DNA of 64,000 nucleotides from Chrysogorgia sp. JL179-B06 (Eukaryota; Cnidaria; Anthozoa; Scleralcyonacea; Chrysogorgiidae): NCBI GenBank assembly GCA_035772405.1, contig JAYKKM010000005.1, positions 537,501 to 601,500 of the forward strand, read 5' to 3'. Shown piece by piece: positions 1 to 10,850 of this stretch (position 1 is its first letter; each line of letters starts with the position of its first letter). The notes under the pieces were generated by a model. It saw only the letters and a program-made list of their open reading frames with translations, ran no database searches and was not told where the DNA came from. The position numbers and the translations under genes were made by a program.

Positions 1-223
1 ATAAGTATTATGAAATTGACCTTTTACTATTTGTTCAGCTCATACTAAATAGTGAAAGGACAACATGACGAAACGTTGCATGATTGTTTTTTTAATGCAT
101 GCAGTAGAATAGCCATGTTTGATGGATCGTATAGCTTATGTTGTTCCCTAACCAATAATATTTTCACCGTTGTCCGCATAGGTTCAATTACTGTCGACAA
201 GAAAATGCAAGCATGAGTGAACG

Positions 224-231
224 TATATAAG
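224..231 (+). promoter_or_regulatory. TATA box of block X copy 1
   Basis: TATATAAG followed by GAGCAC, about 160 bases upstream of the signal-peptide exon. The same octamer is kept in copies at 34,285, 35,915 and 43,802 but is TATATTAG in the copy at 33,095. Promoter function is inferred from the motif and position only. Confidence 0.45.
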
Positions 232-383
232 AGCACAAATATATCGCTGAATGAATATGACTTTATTTGTTCACGATTAATAACTTACACAAATCTGTAT
301 GGATACAAACGAATGGCGGAAAGTGATATTTTTTCTGGAGGCGAGTGCTCCCGAAAAACTGGAGAAGCAAAGCGCATGGTTAT

Positions 384-482
384 AGGGTAAGGGCCCTCAC
401 TCTTATCACCTTGCTCTCTGCATGTTACGGTAGGGCTTCCAATGTTGAAGTGACTGAGAGAAGTGAAGATCAGGGTGCATGA
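384..482 (+). pseudogene. Decayed secreted-peptide exon, block X copy 1
   Basis: The frame reads a hydrophobic signal-peptide-like stretch (VRALTLITLLSACYG) followed by RASNVEVTERSEDQG. It has no in-frame ATG directly before the hydrophobic run, and a 4-base insertion makes GCA TGA at the end, where other copies read on to a possible GAAG/GTAACG donor. The start of the pro-region (GRASNVE) resembles GRPSDVE in the complete peptide genes at 6.6 and 46.8 kb, so this is inferred to be a related, dead paralogue. No cysteine-rich second exon was found downstream. Confidence 0.5.
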
Positions 483-885
483 AGGTAACGCTCCTAATTA
501 ACGTTATGGACTTACAACCGTACTATATGCACGCGTCACTCGTCATTACAGTATAGGTGTTAGGTGGCAGGTACAAGGGTAAACTTTGAGTTGCATTGGA
601 GTGGACGGTTGGAAAAGCAAAATGATTCAACGCATCCGCACGTTTTGTGCGTCAATTATGGAATGTCCTCCGGCTTACTGTCAACATTGGTAATTTTAAG
701 TGCGGTTTGACGTAAGCATGAACTTATAGAACTAAAATTAAAGTGCCAAGGCTATCGTGTACAAAAAGAGTTGTGTTTTAATAGAGAGCTTAAGCAAGTC
801 ACGTGTCCTAGAACCACGCACGGACGCCGTATTATTTCAAAATAATTTTTCATGCAAAACAAAGAAAATGAATAATTTAAAGCCC

Positions 886-993
886 TCAATGACGTCTGTG
901 TAGAACGAAGACGAATTAAGTTTACTTTTGGGCTTTAATTTAAAACCCAGAAGTAAACTTGACGTCGTCTTCGTTCTACACAGACGTCATTGA
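886..993. repeat. 108-bp hairpin (small MITE-like inverted repeat)
   Basis: A near-perfect inverted repeat with arms beginning TCAATGACGTCTGTGTAGAA and about 50 bases long. The same hairpin sits at the same place in copies at 36,568-36,674 and 44,447-44,553, so it entered before the segmental duplications. No coding content. Confidence 0.75.
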
Positions 994-1538
994 AAGCGTT
1001 TTCACGTTCTGCAGACAACGTTGATCAACTACCAGAACGTCTGCATCAGTAAGGCCAGTTTGTAAAGTTAAACGTCGACTCACTGATTGGATGGGTTTTC
1101 AGAAATTTTGAAGCTTGTATGAATTAGAAAAATGTACTTATACTTCATTTCTACATCCAACGTTTTGTGCCTTGATTCAGCGATACAATTCAAACTTGCT
1201 ATCTAACACCATCAGCGCTTTAGACGCTTTAGGTTTGTAGACCCTCCATTGGAATTTCAAATCCTTCATTATCTTTGTCAGTTGTATGATAATATTTATT
1301 GAAAAATATACGCCATTTGTAGGGTCTGCAGTTAAATTTTCAAATTTGCAGTAGGCCTCTACAATTAGGTTTATTTGAAAGCGCTCGTCATTTAAAACAT
1401 CTTGATCATGCACGAAAAACGCTATACTTGCTTAAGCTATCTACTATTGCATGTATACGCAAACGCTTTCTTTCGTAAATTTACATACTTGTATTAAATA
1501 GCACAATACAAAACAACTCTCTTGCCAACTAATGCAGG

Positions 1539-2326
1539 CAGTGGCGTGGTGGCCGGGGGGGCCGGGGGGCCATGGCCCCCCCAGCGATGGTTTCAAGAGG
1601 GGCGCCGACACGGACGGTGGGCGCCAAAATTACCAAGAAGGGCCTGGATTAGTGTGTAAAATTTAAATTAAAGCGTTCATTTTCTGCACTCAAGAGGGTG
1701 AAGACTCGAATTCGTTCGTCCATGGTTCAGGAGAGACTTGAATCGTTGCTTTCAATGACAATCGAGCGTAAAATTTTGCTCAAATGCGATAAAGACCGTC
1801 TCATCAACTTGTACGCAAAGCTTTCTCCCGAACTGTCAAAATCTCTACTTTGACTAATTGACTTGCATTCGGTTAATCGGTTGTCTTTTAAAACTGTTAA
1901 GTTAGTGTTATATTATGCTCAACGTGCATAAACTTTAGCCTATAGGCTATAGTATATTCTGACTATACGTTATTGACATTTGACCAGGAACAAAATTATT
2001 TTCTAACAGTCTCTCTTCAGTCTCTTCGTTCTTGTAAAACCCTATAAATTTCTAAACAAATTGTAAATCTTGATACAAAAAATGTTGTTTTCTAACCATG
2101 GGAATTCTGTAAAATCTTTCCCCAGAACGCAGGAAATGGCATTTCAGAGACTCTAGATTTCAAAAATTTCGGGGGTGCATGCCCCCGAACCCCCCTAGAA
2201 AGCGGACAACTCACGCCTTCGGCGCTCGCTTATGTCAGATTTGCAACTGGATTTGGCATCTCTGGGGGCGCCAATTTAGTACTGGCCAGTGGCCCCCCTT
2301 GAAATATTCGAGCCACCACGCCACTG
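1539..2326. mobile_element. Non-autonomous hAT-type MITE (788 bp)
   Basis: The element has 15-bp perfect terminal inverted repeats (CAGTGGCGTGGTGGC) and is flanked by an 8-bp direct repeat, AATGCAGG, at 1,531-1,538 and 2,327-2,334. The uninterrupted site, with one AATGCAGG followed by TGATAG, is present at 37,243-37,256 and about 45,095-45,108. The 8-bp duplication and CAGTG terminus fit the hAT superfamily. The interior has G/C-run subterminal regions and no transposase reading frame. Confidence 0.92.
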
Positions 2327-2334
2327 AATGCAGG

Positions 2335-3290
2335 TGATAGTGTCATACAGTTTCTCGTCAAGATATATCACATCAAAAAAAACACAAATTAAAATCTATT
2401 AATTATTATCCCATGTGTAATATTCATAATTACACATGGGGCCATGTACAGCATGAGAAAGATCTACAGATTGTTAGTTATACTATAGGCTATTTGAATG
2501 CGTCTCAGATGCTCGTCAAGAATCAAACTCGCGCAGCTTTTCAAATATAAATATTAAAAAGTTGGGATAGGTTTTTGAATTAGGAATACTCAGAGAGCAT
2601 ATTATTGCATAGTATGCATATTATTTATGGCATTGTTTCTTGCGCAGGCAACAATTATTAGCTTCAGAAATAAAAGTTAGCTTATGTTACTAGACGCTAA
2701 TTTGACAACCTCGAGCTTTGGAAAGGTCTCAGACATTACGCAAACAATGAAATATTTTGTAAATATTCCTGCATTGTTTGAAAATATAGCACCAAGATCA
2801 AGCTAACATTCTCACCTGTTAATTCTACGAACGGAAACTACAGAGCATCAATAAGAACAAAAAAACATTGCGATATTTGTTAACTATATACATGGAGATA
2901 TATTTTTATTGGAATGAAAATCATCATCTTACGTAGATTCTATAACGGTTCGCCAACGCAATGAGATCAAGGCAAAATATATCCTGATGTAAACACTGAA
3001 AAATATTTCTAGAAAAACATTTTGAATTAACCTTGTATGAATATCGCGTACTATTATAAAATAACAAGTTAAGGAAATTGGGGAGTTATAATTCCTTTAA
3101 TATAAAAAATCCCATTATGGCTTTAGACAGTTGGCCAGGCTGAAGCAATCAGACCAACTATAGTCAAATGTAAACGTTTCATCTGTGGAATAGGAATCTA
3201 CTTTACATATAACACTGAACTTTCGAAATTCGAATGCTATTCAAGAGCAGTTGTTGTTAGTGGATTGTTTTTATAAGCTTGAGCGGTTCA
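2335..3290 (+). repeat. Duplicated block Z, copy 1
   Basis: Shared with 5,062-5,815, 38,261-39,260 and 45,103-45,990. It contains a small hairpin (CCCATGTGTAAT...ATTACACATGGG, about 2,411-2,441) and ends in a conserved stretch (TTGTTAGTGGATTG...) that in copies 2 and 4 leads into the secreted peptide gene. No protein-coding content is convincing, so it is probably upstream flank of that gene family. Confidence 0.85.
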
Positions 3291-3929
3291 TTTGTGGTGG
3301 ATCAAGGTTAATGTCATAATACCAAGGTTTAATAATTGCGCCAGAGCCCAGAAAAACAGAATTGACAACAGTCTTGTGGGGTTTATTGCAATAGTAATAA
3401 ACACATACATTTATTAATTTTACATCATACATAGGATGAATTGATATGCCCATTTGTTTATGGGAGGTGGGTGGGCGTTTGAGCAACATTTACTGTTTGA
3501 ATTCGCAGTATGAATGATAGAGCTAAGCATATGTTACTTGCTTAAGGCTATAAGCAATGATATCTAAGGGTGGCTGTTCTTTATGAAAGCATAATGAACA
3601 GGGATGAATAGATAATATCATAATAATAAATATAGAATATAGCCACGGGGCTTCGTGCTATAATTGTCCAGAGCTGTCTGTATTGAGATGGCCTTTGTTG
3701 TAGAACAATTGTACCTCTGAACACAGAGGCTAAAGACCTTATATTGATAAAAGGTGTATGTTGTATAGAAGCTTGTTTGGTATCATCAATTAACTCTAAT
3801 TTTTATTGTTAAAAATTTTCATTTAATGTCATAATACCAAGGTTTAATAATTGTGCCAGAGCCCAGAAAAACAGAATTGACAACAGTCTTGTGGGGTTAT
3901 GGAAGTGTGGGCAACTGCTGCATTCTGAC

Positions 3930-4013
<84 letters not shown>

Positions 4014-4250
4014 ATAATATATGCAATCGTTGGAGCTGGGCCCTGAGTAGGTATTGTCAGGGCAAACACTCGTATTGGGTCGATCAGGAAACTTACAACT
4101 TAGAAACTTACATAGGGTCGATCAGGACAAACACTCCTATGCAGTTATTGGAGCTGGGCCCTGATCCGCTCAGGGCAAACACTCCTATGCAGGATAGGGA
4201 TAAAATTGTGCCTGAGAGCGATATGCAATGAAAGCATATGGCTCTGAGGC
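3290..4250. repeat. Repeated tract with internal duplication and minisatellite
   Basis: About 70 bases at 3,310-3,380 recur at 3,826-3,897, and the whole tract matches 39,245-39,630. Bases 4,024-4,210 are a degenerate minisatellite whose unit includes GGAGCTGGGCCCTGA and CACTCCTATGCAG. No gene seen. Confidence 0.7.
3930..4009. repeat. (TA)n microsatellite
   Basis: About 80 bases of almost pure TA with one phase break. At the matching site in D1 (about 39,347) the tract is only a few repeats long. Confidence 0.95.
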
Positions 4251-5061
4251 GGTTTTCTCACATGATATGTAGGAATTCGAGGTCTATGGGACAATTGTGA
4301 CCTCTAAACTGGAGCAATTGCCGCCACAATCACACCAAGTGTGTGATCCCCATAGACTAAGAAGGTAATTATAGTAATAAACTAAGAAGGAATAAACTAT
4401 GTTACAACTATGTTTCGCGTTTATTTTTAAAGGGCGCGGTGTATTGATGCTTTGACCCTGGGCAGCTGACATATCAGGGAGACCAGAAAAAACCTGGCTA
4501 GGAAAACCATTTAGGAAAAAACCTCGGGCAGGAAATCTGAGTCGGACGAAGCTTTACAAAGTGTAGGAGTGTCGTAAGTCACATATCCAGCATTGAGCCT
4601 AGGGGGGGGGGGGGGGGGGGGGGTTACGTTTTTATTTATTTTAACTTCTTTTGTAACATATCCGTAACAATAGTTACATTTACCACTGGCATAGCATATA
4701 CACCTTGGTTTTATTGAAACAGTGGAAAAGCCAGTACAATACTATATTGGCAAGGTTATATTGGCTCTCTGGACATGCAATTAAGGCTAAGCGACGGTCA
4801 AATTGAAATTAACTGGGTGCTGGAGTTAAACATCAATATACGTGTGTACTTGCAGCTTTAGTGTTTAATTTACTATGCAAGTGCTAATTGTTCTGTTTCA
4901 AATTCATTGTGCACGATGTATATCGACTAGGTGAAACACGCGCAGTTCCAACGTCCGTTCTTTCTTTGGTTTTGAGAATTAATTGACCAGTACGTATCTG
5001 GACCAGATGTACCGCTGGTCTTTCATTGGGAGGTTGTTTATTGCATAATCCTTTTTTCATA
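4250..5061. other. Unassigned intergenic sequence with poly-G run
   Basis: No gene recognised. A run of 22 consecutive G at 4,602-4,623 is the only outstanding feature; it could form a G-quadruplex or be an assembly-prone homopolymer. Confidence 0.6.
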
Positions 5062-5815
5062 ATCCTCAGATTATTGCATATTATGCATATTATTTATGGC
5101 ATCGTTTCTTGCGCAGGCAACAATTATTAGCTTCAGAAATAAAAGTTAGCTTATGTTACTAGATGCTAATTGACAACCTCGAGCTTTGGAAATGTCTCAG
5201 ACCATTACGCAAACAATGAAATATTTTGTAAATATACCTTTATGCATTGTTTGAAAATAATAACCAAGATCAACCTAACATTCTCACCTGTTAATTCTAC
5301 GAACGGAAACTACAGAGCATCAATAAGAACAAAAATACATTGCGATATTTGTTAACTATACACATGGAGATACATTTTTATTGGAATGAAAATCATCATG
5401 TTACTTTGCACATCAAAGCGCATTCATGCATTTTAACACGTAGATTCTATAACGGTTCCCAACGGAATGAGATCAAGGCAAAATATATCCTGATGTAAAC
5501 ACTGAAAAATATTTCTAGAAAACATTTTGAATTAACCTTGTATGAATATCGCGTACTATTATAAAATAACAAGTTAGGAAATTGGGGAGTTATAATTCCT
5601 TTTATTATAAAAAATCCATTATGGCTTTAGATAGTTGGCCAGGCTGAAGCAATCAGACCAACTATAGTCAAATGTAAACGTTTCATCTGTGGAATAGGAA
5701 TCTACTTTACATCTAACACTGAACTTTCGAAATTCGAATGCTATTCAAGAGCAGTTGTTGTTAGTGGATTGTTTTGATAAGCTTGAGCGGTTCATTTGTG
5801 GTGGATCAAGGATAA
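5062..5815 (+). repeat. Duplicated block Z, copy 2
   Basis: A 5'-shortened copy of the block at 2,335-3,290. It runs directly into the promoter of the secreted peptide gene at 5,940, the same arrangement as 45,103-46,000 before the second gene copy. Confidence 0.85.
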
Positions 5816-5939
5816 ACCCCTCCGGATCAGTAGAGAATATTCTTTGTCTTTTAATTATTGCTGGTAAATAAAAGAATCTTTCAATCAACCTACGTATGAA
5901 ACTTAGCTATGCATGAAGTTGACTTCACAAACAGATTAG

Positions 5940-5946
5940 TATAAAA
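5940..5946 (+). promoter_or_regulatory. TATA box of secreted peptide gene 1
   Basis: TATAAAA at 5,940-5,946, conserved at 46,122-46,128 in the second gene copy. Transcription would be expected to begin roughly 25-30 bases downstream, in the putative noncoding exon that ends at the GTACGT donor at 6,015. Confidence 0.6.
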
Positions 5947-5967
5947 TGATGTGAATTTGTCATGAGT

Positions 5968-6014
5968 GCATCAAGTTGAGAAGAGACACGGAGCAAAACT
6001 ACAAATCATTACTG
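5968..6014 (+). other. Putative 5' UTR exon of secreted peptide gene 1
   Basis: About 47 bases between the TATA box and a good donor (ACTG/GTACGT at 6,015). The matching acceptor is TTTTTTCTACAG/ATATAC ending at 6,624, 14 bases before the start codon at 6,639. Both splice sites are kept in copy 2 (46,197 and 46,816). The transcription start is estimated, not seen. Confidence 0.5.
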
Positions 6015-6638
6015 GTACGTATTTTTCTCATTTTATAACGCTAGAAAATTCACACTGGCCAATATCATAGCTAAGTTGGTGAGTATAAGAGAGAATGGAT
6101 TATCTGAAACGTTGAGTTGGTATTTTGTGCCCGGCCGGATAGATATTTAAGAATGTACACTGCATCATGTAGGCAGAAGATATATTCTAATGTACGTATA
6201 TATGAGCAACCTTACTATAGTTAATTCGAATGTAGCTGGCCAATTAGGTTACGTGGAGATAAATGACATATTGTATCCCCGAACTAAAGACGATTTGCCC
6301 TAGACTGTATATTTGCTGAATTAAATTTTCGGAATAAAAAACCGCTTCGAAGGAAAGTTATAGACCTCTTTCTGCAGATATAAACACCACATTTTAATGG
6401 TAAATTTTTTCACAAGAAATTCGGAATGTCAATATAAGATAAACTAATCAACAAGACATTTCGATTATTGCTATATGTCCCAGTGCTATATAATTGAAGC
6501 TTGTGTAATCGAATTGCCATTGGAGTAAATATTAAAATGGTAAAAATCATTAAAATTATAAATTTTCCTAACCAGTAGCATACCAGAAAGCTACGAGTGA
6601 AAATGGATTATGTTTTTTCTACAGATATACTTCGGATT

Positions 6639-7010
6639 ATGGCTTTCAAATTTAACATCTGTCTGGTGCTGCTGGTTGTGATTCCAGCAGTAGTCCTGGG
6701 ACGTCCGTCCGATGTAGAAGGACGCAGGAACAGTCAGCTGAGAGAAAATTATGAAATGTTATTCAGGCGTAAGTTCTCATATCTGTCTGTAAAGCCATGA
6801 ATATATGTGTTTTGGATCGCTTAAACTGAGTAAGAATATTGCAATAACATATATGCTCAAAATTAGAATTATTTACTTTTATTTACAGGTAATGTTAACC
6901 ATGAGTGCGTCAATAATGGTGGCGTCTGTGTCCCCCCCGCAAGGATCATATGCCGTTATGAGTGCAGCCAACATTTCTGCAATGATGTGCGTTCCAAATG
7001 CTGCAACTAG
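6639..7010 (+). CDS. Secreted cysteine-rich peptide precursor, copy 1 (two coding exons)
   Basis: Coding exons are 6,639-6,768 and 6,889-7,010, joined over a 120-bp GT-AG intron (donor GTAAGT, acceptor TTTACAG), phase 1, giving an 83-residue precursor. The start is the ATG giving MAFKFNICLVLLVVIPAVVLG, a clear signal peptide; the earlier in-frame ATG at 6,603 lies in the inferred 5' intron. An acidic/basic pro-region beginning RPSDVEG follows, ending in a dibasic RR site whose second Arg codon is split by the intron. The mature part has seven cysteines spaced C-x6-C-x7-C-x3-C-x4-C-x6-CC, then Asn and TAG. Copy 2 has eight cysteines, so one is missing here. The layout (signal, pro-region, dibasic site, small disulfide-rich domain) is that of venom or antimicrobial peptides. 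The cnidarian SCRiP family is one candidate, but assignment is not proved. An odd number of cysteines suggests a dimer or a decaying copy. Confidence 0.8.
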
Positions 7011-7907
7011 TATGAAATATATAAATTCAGTTTATAACACACTAATTTCTAGATTTTAATATTTTTGCGGATGGTTGAAAATAAGTTGCGGAATATAGTC
7101 ACAAAAGAAGATAGCCATACTGAAGATTTTTGTAACAGGCTCTTTTACTTTCACAGATTGTAATACAGCATGTATATGTTATAGCTACTTGTCTATTTTT
7201 TCACGATCGTTACGCTGTTTATCAGTCTAATACTGTAAAAACTCATAGATGTCATGTGCGGACGAAAGCGTCGAAAAGTTTCTTTACCTGAATGCTAGTT
7301 TTGTTGGACATGAGTATATAATTATCACGGTCATAGTTCCATACACAGATCCTCTGAGAGCTGTCAGGAATATCTTTATTTTATGTTGCGTAAAATATGC
7401 AGGAATATTTTATTTACTGAAAGTAAATTTGTGGCATTGGAATTATTGAGAAAACAAAGAAAGTGAAAGAACAATTGGCAAATGAGTGTGTAAAACAAAG
7501 CGATGTGACAACAAGGCGCAAGTGGACTAATGATTAATACAGGAAAAACGCAAGCAAGTCCCCTAATTATGGACGCGAATTAGAATGAAAGTCCACTTGT
7601 CAGACTTTAGAACGCAATCATTTGACCCCCAAATTTCTATAGCTACTCCATTCCTGACCATCATTGTTATGGTCTTCTGGTTGGCAGCATATAGTAATGC
7701 ACATTTTTCTTTATGGAAGCTGTCATATTAGTAATAATTGATTTGTATTTAACAGTCTGTACTTAACCGAAAATACTTCACCGCTTTACTAACAATTATT
7801 AGCTTAGACTTGTAATTAAAATTAGTATAATTAAATTGCGAATAATATTCTGAAAATAGCCGTAATAAAGACATCAAGAATGGTGAATAAATATATGGCT
7901 TCTTTAA
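7011..7907 (+). repeat. 3' flank of peptide gene 1, duplicated at 54.46-55.03 kb
   Basis: From about 7,240 the sequence matches 54,470-55,030 and then 55,698-55,850, showing that the second gene copy originally had the same downstream flank before insertions separated them. A possible acceptor (CTTTTACTTTCACAG) ends at 7,156 and has a counterpart ending at 47,347, suggesting a further untranslated exon. An AATAAA occurs at about 7,863 but is far from the stop codon. No further coding region is convincing. Confidence 0.6.
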
Positions 7908-8387
7908 AGTGCCCCTAACCTCAAAATATTTTATTGTCTTATTTGGAAGAACTTTTAAAATGATAAAGTAACTTCTTTTGAAGATTTTCACTTCTTCGCT
8001 TTCTTTTTGAGATATATCAGTTTGTTTGATATGCAAATATCTGGAATTTCGTCGCACAGGCATAATCATGAGTTATCAGAGAATGTTATATATCTTTGCG
8101 TTCATGAAATAAAACATTAAAGTGTGAATAACACGTGTGTGCGTTTCTCCCACAACACCAAACTTCTTGATTTTAAAGGATTTCGTTCGAGAATGAAAGA
8201 TATATACACATTTCTCCAATAAGTCATTATGCACGTGTGACGAAATTCCAGACATTTGCATATGATCAAACAAACTGATATATCTCAAAAAGAAAGCAAA
8301 GAAACGAAAATCTTCAAAAGAAGTTACTTTATTATTTTAAGAGTTCTTCCAAACAAGACAATAAAACATTTTGAGGTTATGGGCACT
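7908..8387. mobile_element. Palindromic MITE inserted at TTAA (480 bp)
   Basis: Long inverted arms of about 175 bases begin AGTGCCCCTAACCTCAAAAT and end in the complement. TTAA flanks both sides (7,904-7,907 and 8,388-8,391). The matching locus in D2 (57,119-57,122, CTTTAAATAGAG) has a single TTAA and no element. TTAA duplication is typical of piggyBac and some Kolobok elements; which applies cannot be decided because there is no transposase. Confidence 0.85.
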
Positions 8388-8487
8388 TTAAATAGAGAAT
8401 AATACACGGTGGGCGGAAATATGAACTAATTATTTCGAGTTATTAACTATAATTTCGAGTTAATGTTGTAGCGAATGTGGGAGAGCT

Positions 8488-8885
8488 CGGAGAAGACAGA
8501 CGATACGTGGACGATCGTCAAGCTCATATCATCAGAAAAATGATTCTGAGTCCTAAACGGAATCGAACCTGTAACCTTCTGATTGCCGGTGAGACGCTCT
8601 AACCATACATATATACGCTCTAACCACACATATACGAATGTGTATATTAACGCACCAAGCATTACCGATATATAGTGACTGCCGCATATAGGCAGTACAT
8701 ATATCAATTGAACCAGTATATCATTGTAACCTTCGCTCTCCATCTGAGTCTCGTTAGCTCAATGGTTAGACTTAGAGTGTCTCACCGGCAATCAGAAGGT
8801 TACAGGTTCGATTCCCGTGTACGGGACTCAGAATCATTTTTCTGAAGATATGAGCTTGATGATCGTCAACGTATCGTCTTTATTT
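8488..8885. mobile_element. Inverted pair of tRNA-derived SINEs
   Basis: The right copy (plus) has a tRNA-like head at 8,748-8,827 with box A-like TTAGCTCAATGG, box B GGTTCGATTCC and pairing acceptor ends GTC..GT/AC..GAC. The left copy (minus, about 8,490-8,610) is its inverted partner. Both share the tail around AATCATTTTTCTG. The pair is absent at the matching D2 site (about 57,165-57,180), so it was inserted after duplication. The head is SINE-like rather than a working tRNA because it is repeated with a common tail and the anticodon stem is mismatched. Confidence 0.7.
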
Positions 8886-8888
8886 CGA

Positions 8889-8932
8889 GTGTTGACCAGG
8901 ATATCGAACGACTGAGATATCCTGGTCAACAC
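8889..8932. repeat. Perfect 17-bp hairpin
   Basis: GTGTTGACCAGGATATC at 8,889-8,905 is exactly complementary to 8,916-8,932 with a 10-base loop. It lies in the D0/D2 shared flank; only the first arm is recognisable in D2 (about 57,176). Possibly the footprint of a small foldback insertion. Confidence 0.7.
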
Positions 8933-9538
8933 GAGAAACAAATTTCATATTTCCAAGCTTCCATGTATTTTTTTGTTTTTATATAATCAACCAAATAGAG
9001 CACAAAAATGTAATTTTACAAACATTTTAAAACACGATAATCAACACATGTGTGATTACCATAAATAATCGCACGTGTGTGATTATCACTTTTATTAGTG
9101 GCGGAACCATCAATAAAACTCTGTATTATATAATAAGAAGCGCTAATTTGCAATTTTAGAAATAGGTTAGAAATTTCAGAAATATGATTACAGAAATAGC
9201 TGAGAATAGAATTATGATATGTTATATCTTAACAATTATTGTTTTATTCTTTTTTTCAGCTAAAAATGATCTTCAAACGCTTAATGAAACTTACAGTATC
9301 GCAATTGTTTTTTAATGTTAGCAGTACAATAAATCATGATACAAAACATCAAACGTTTCTTAATGTTGTTCCTTTTTACTGTTGTTTCTGAAAGGAATTT
9401 CTGCCCCTTTAGTTAGTTTCTGGGAGTTAACGTTTTGGTGGTAATTATTGCTCTTTCTTATGGGGTAAATTTTACTACGTGTGCCAGCTCCATGTCTTAG
9501 ATAATATTCCAAGATATATGGCGCAATAATGCATATGG
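8933..9538. repeat. Flank shared with 57.2-57.86 kb; no gene
   Basis: Matches the end of D2 (for example the stretch around GGGAGTTAACGTTTTGGTGG at about 9,423 and 57,791). AT-rich, no coding region seen. The homology ends near 9,480, which marks the right edge of the duplicated segment. Confidence 0.7.
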
Positions 9539-10173
9539 ACTTATAGTACGTATTCCATATAAGGTCATAACGGACGGGACTGGGAAGAGCAAATACGTTG
9601 CCCTAACGAGCATATACGTTGCCCTAACGAGCAAATACATTGCCCTCGTACCAGCCCACTGGATGCGGATACGTAACACGTTACGATATGTTCGATTATC
9701 CGCTCTTTCTAAGAAAATTACGTTCGCTCGCCGGATAAGCTGTACGCATATTGTAAACAGATAATTTACCTTTGTTTTAATATATATTGTAGCTTTGGGA
9801 GTTGATTATTTCTCAAGAAAACGTTCGTCGAAGACAGCCGAAAGTTCGTTTACAAGATGGTATCCGTAATACGAAAATTATATTTTTGGGCATGTTCGAT
9901 TACCCGCTTTCAAAGAGAACTAAGTTAGCTACCAGGATAAGCTGTATCTATGTTGTAAATAGATCATTTAACTTTCAAAGAATATATTCTATAGCTTTGT
10001 GGGAGGGTTAGGACCTTTGTTGTTTTGGGGTCGGTTACAATCTAATTAACTTGGAGGCTGGTACGAGGGCAATGTATTTGCTCGTCAGGGCAACGTATAT
10101 GCTCGTTAGGGCAACGTATTTGCTCTTCCCAGTCCCGTCCGTTATGACCTTATATGGAATACGTACTATAAGT
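9539..10173. mobile_element. Foldback element with ~125-bp inverted arms
   Basis: The left arm (9,539-9,665) and right arm (about 10,050-10,173) are inverted copies starting ACTTATAGTACG. Each arm holds three tandem ~21-bp units containing GCAACGTAT and GCTCGTTAGG. The centre (about 9,690-10,030) itself has two related stretches around CGCTTTC and GATAAGCTGTA. No transposase reading frame and no clear target duplication. Confidence 0.65.
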
Positions 10174-10439
10174 ACCTATCCAATAATGGCGGATTTATCA
10201 AATTACGACTTTATCATGTTCATTTATTTTGCTAATCGATATCTGCTAAAAGGAAATTGTTATCAAATACTTTCTCATACAATAATTTATACAGTTATGT
10301 AGAATAAACTAATTAATATTGCCAATAATTAAAATTCTGTGCAGTATTATGCTGTGAAGTCATGGCGGATTTAAAGTACATGAAACACGTCGCGCGAGGA
10401 AGTGAAAACTTGTCGCGGAATATATAATTTTCGTTAATC

Positions 10440-10850
10440 GCTTCCAAGGCCGAATCCGCGGTACCACAGCGGTTTAACACAAAAATATTGATGAATATTA
10501 AATCACATCCTCTAAACTACAAGTAATATTTGGCATTTCACTCGATTAGGCAGCATGTTTTAGGTGTTTATACTGAAGGAAAATTTGTGTGTTAGAATAT
10601 ATACATTTTAAGACCAAACCGGGGCCAGTTGCGTATACAACATCAAGGCCTTCCCCAGTGGAATTGAACCCGAGATCCTGTAACAGTCCTAATACATAAT
10701 ATTAACCCTAATACTAACCCTAATACTGCTAACCCTAATATTAACTCTAATATAACCCTTTGCTAACCCTTCAGACAATGGTTGTGATTGTGACGTGCAT
10801 GATCAACACTTTTGTGTTAAACCGCTGTAGTAACCGCAGATTCGGCCTCC
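10440..10850. repeat. SINE body (minus) inside an inverted repeat, with telomere-like spacer
   Basis: About 10,527-10,690 is a minus-strand copy of the tRNA-SINE body seen at 25,891-26,098. Arms at about 10,447-10,500 and 10,800-10,848 (GTGTTAAACCGCTGT) are inverted copies of each other and match 30,500-30,545. Between them 10,690-10,760 has scattered CCCTAA units (AACCCTAATACTAACCC), a degenerate interstitial telomere-like stretch. Confidence 0.6.

Larger units (their letters stand above)
1..1538 (+). repeat. Duplicated block X, copy 1
   Basis: First copy of a roughly 1.5-kb block found again at 32,873-33,655, 34,065-34,911, 35,695-37,256 and 43,581-45,102. It begins inside the unit at the window edge. 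It holds a TATA box (224-231), a decayed signal-peptide exon (384-482) and a 108-bp hairpin (886-993). The right end is cut by a hAT-type insertion at 1,539. The copies are recognisable by eye as near-identical over hundreds of bases with small indels. Confidence 0.9.

Noticed and set aside
6805..7059. 84-codon open frame across intron 2 and exon 3 of peptide gene 1
   Set aside because: It reads exon 3 in the wrong frame; the spliced frame gives the cysteine-rich domain with conserved splice sites in both copies.
8748..8827. Functional tRNA gene
   Set aside because: The tRNA-like head has a mismatched anticodon stem and is followed by a repeated tail with an inverted partner; it is a SINE head. 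The same applies to the heads at 26,020-26,097, 53,270-53,344, 53,930-54,002 and 54,156-54,229.
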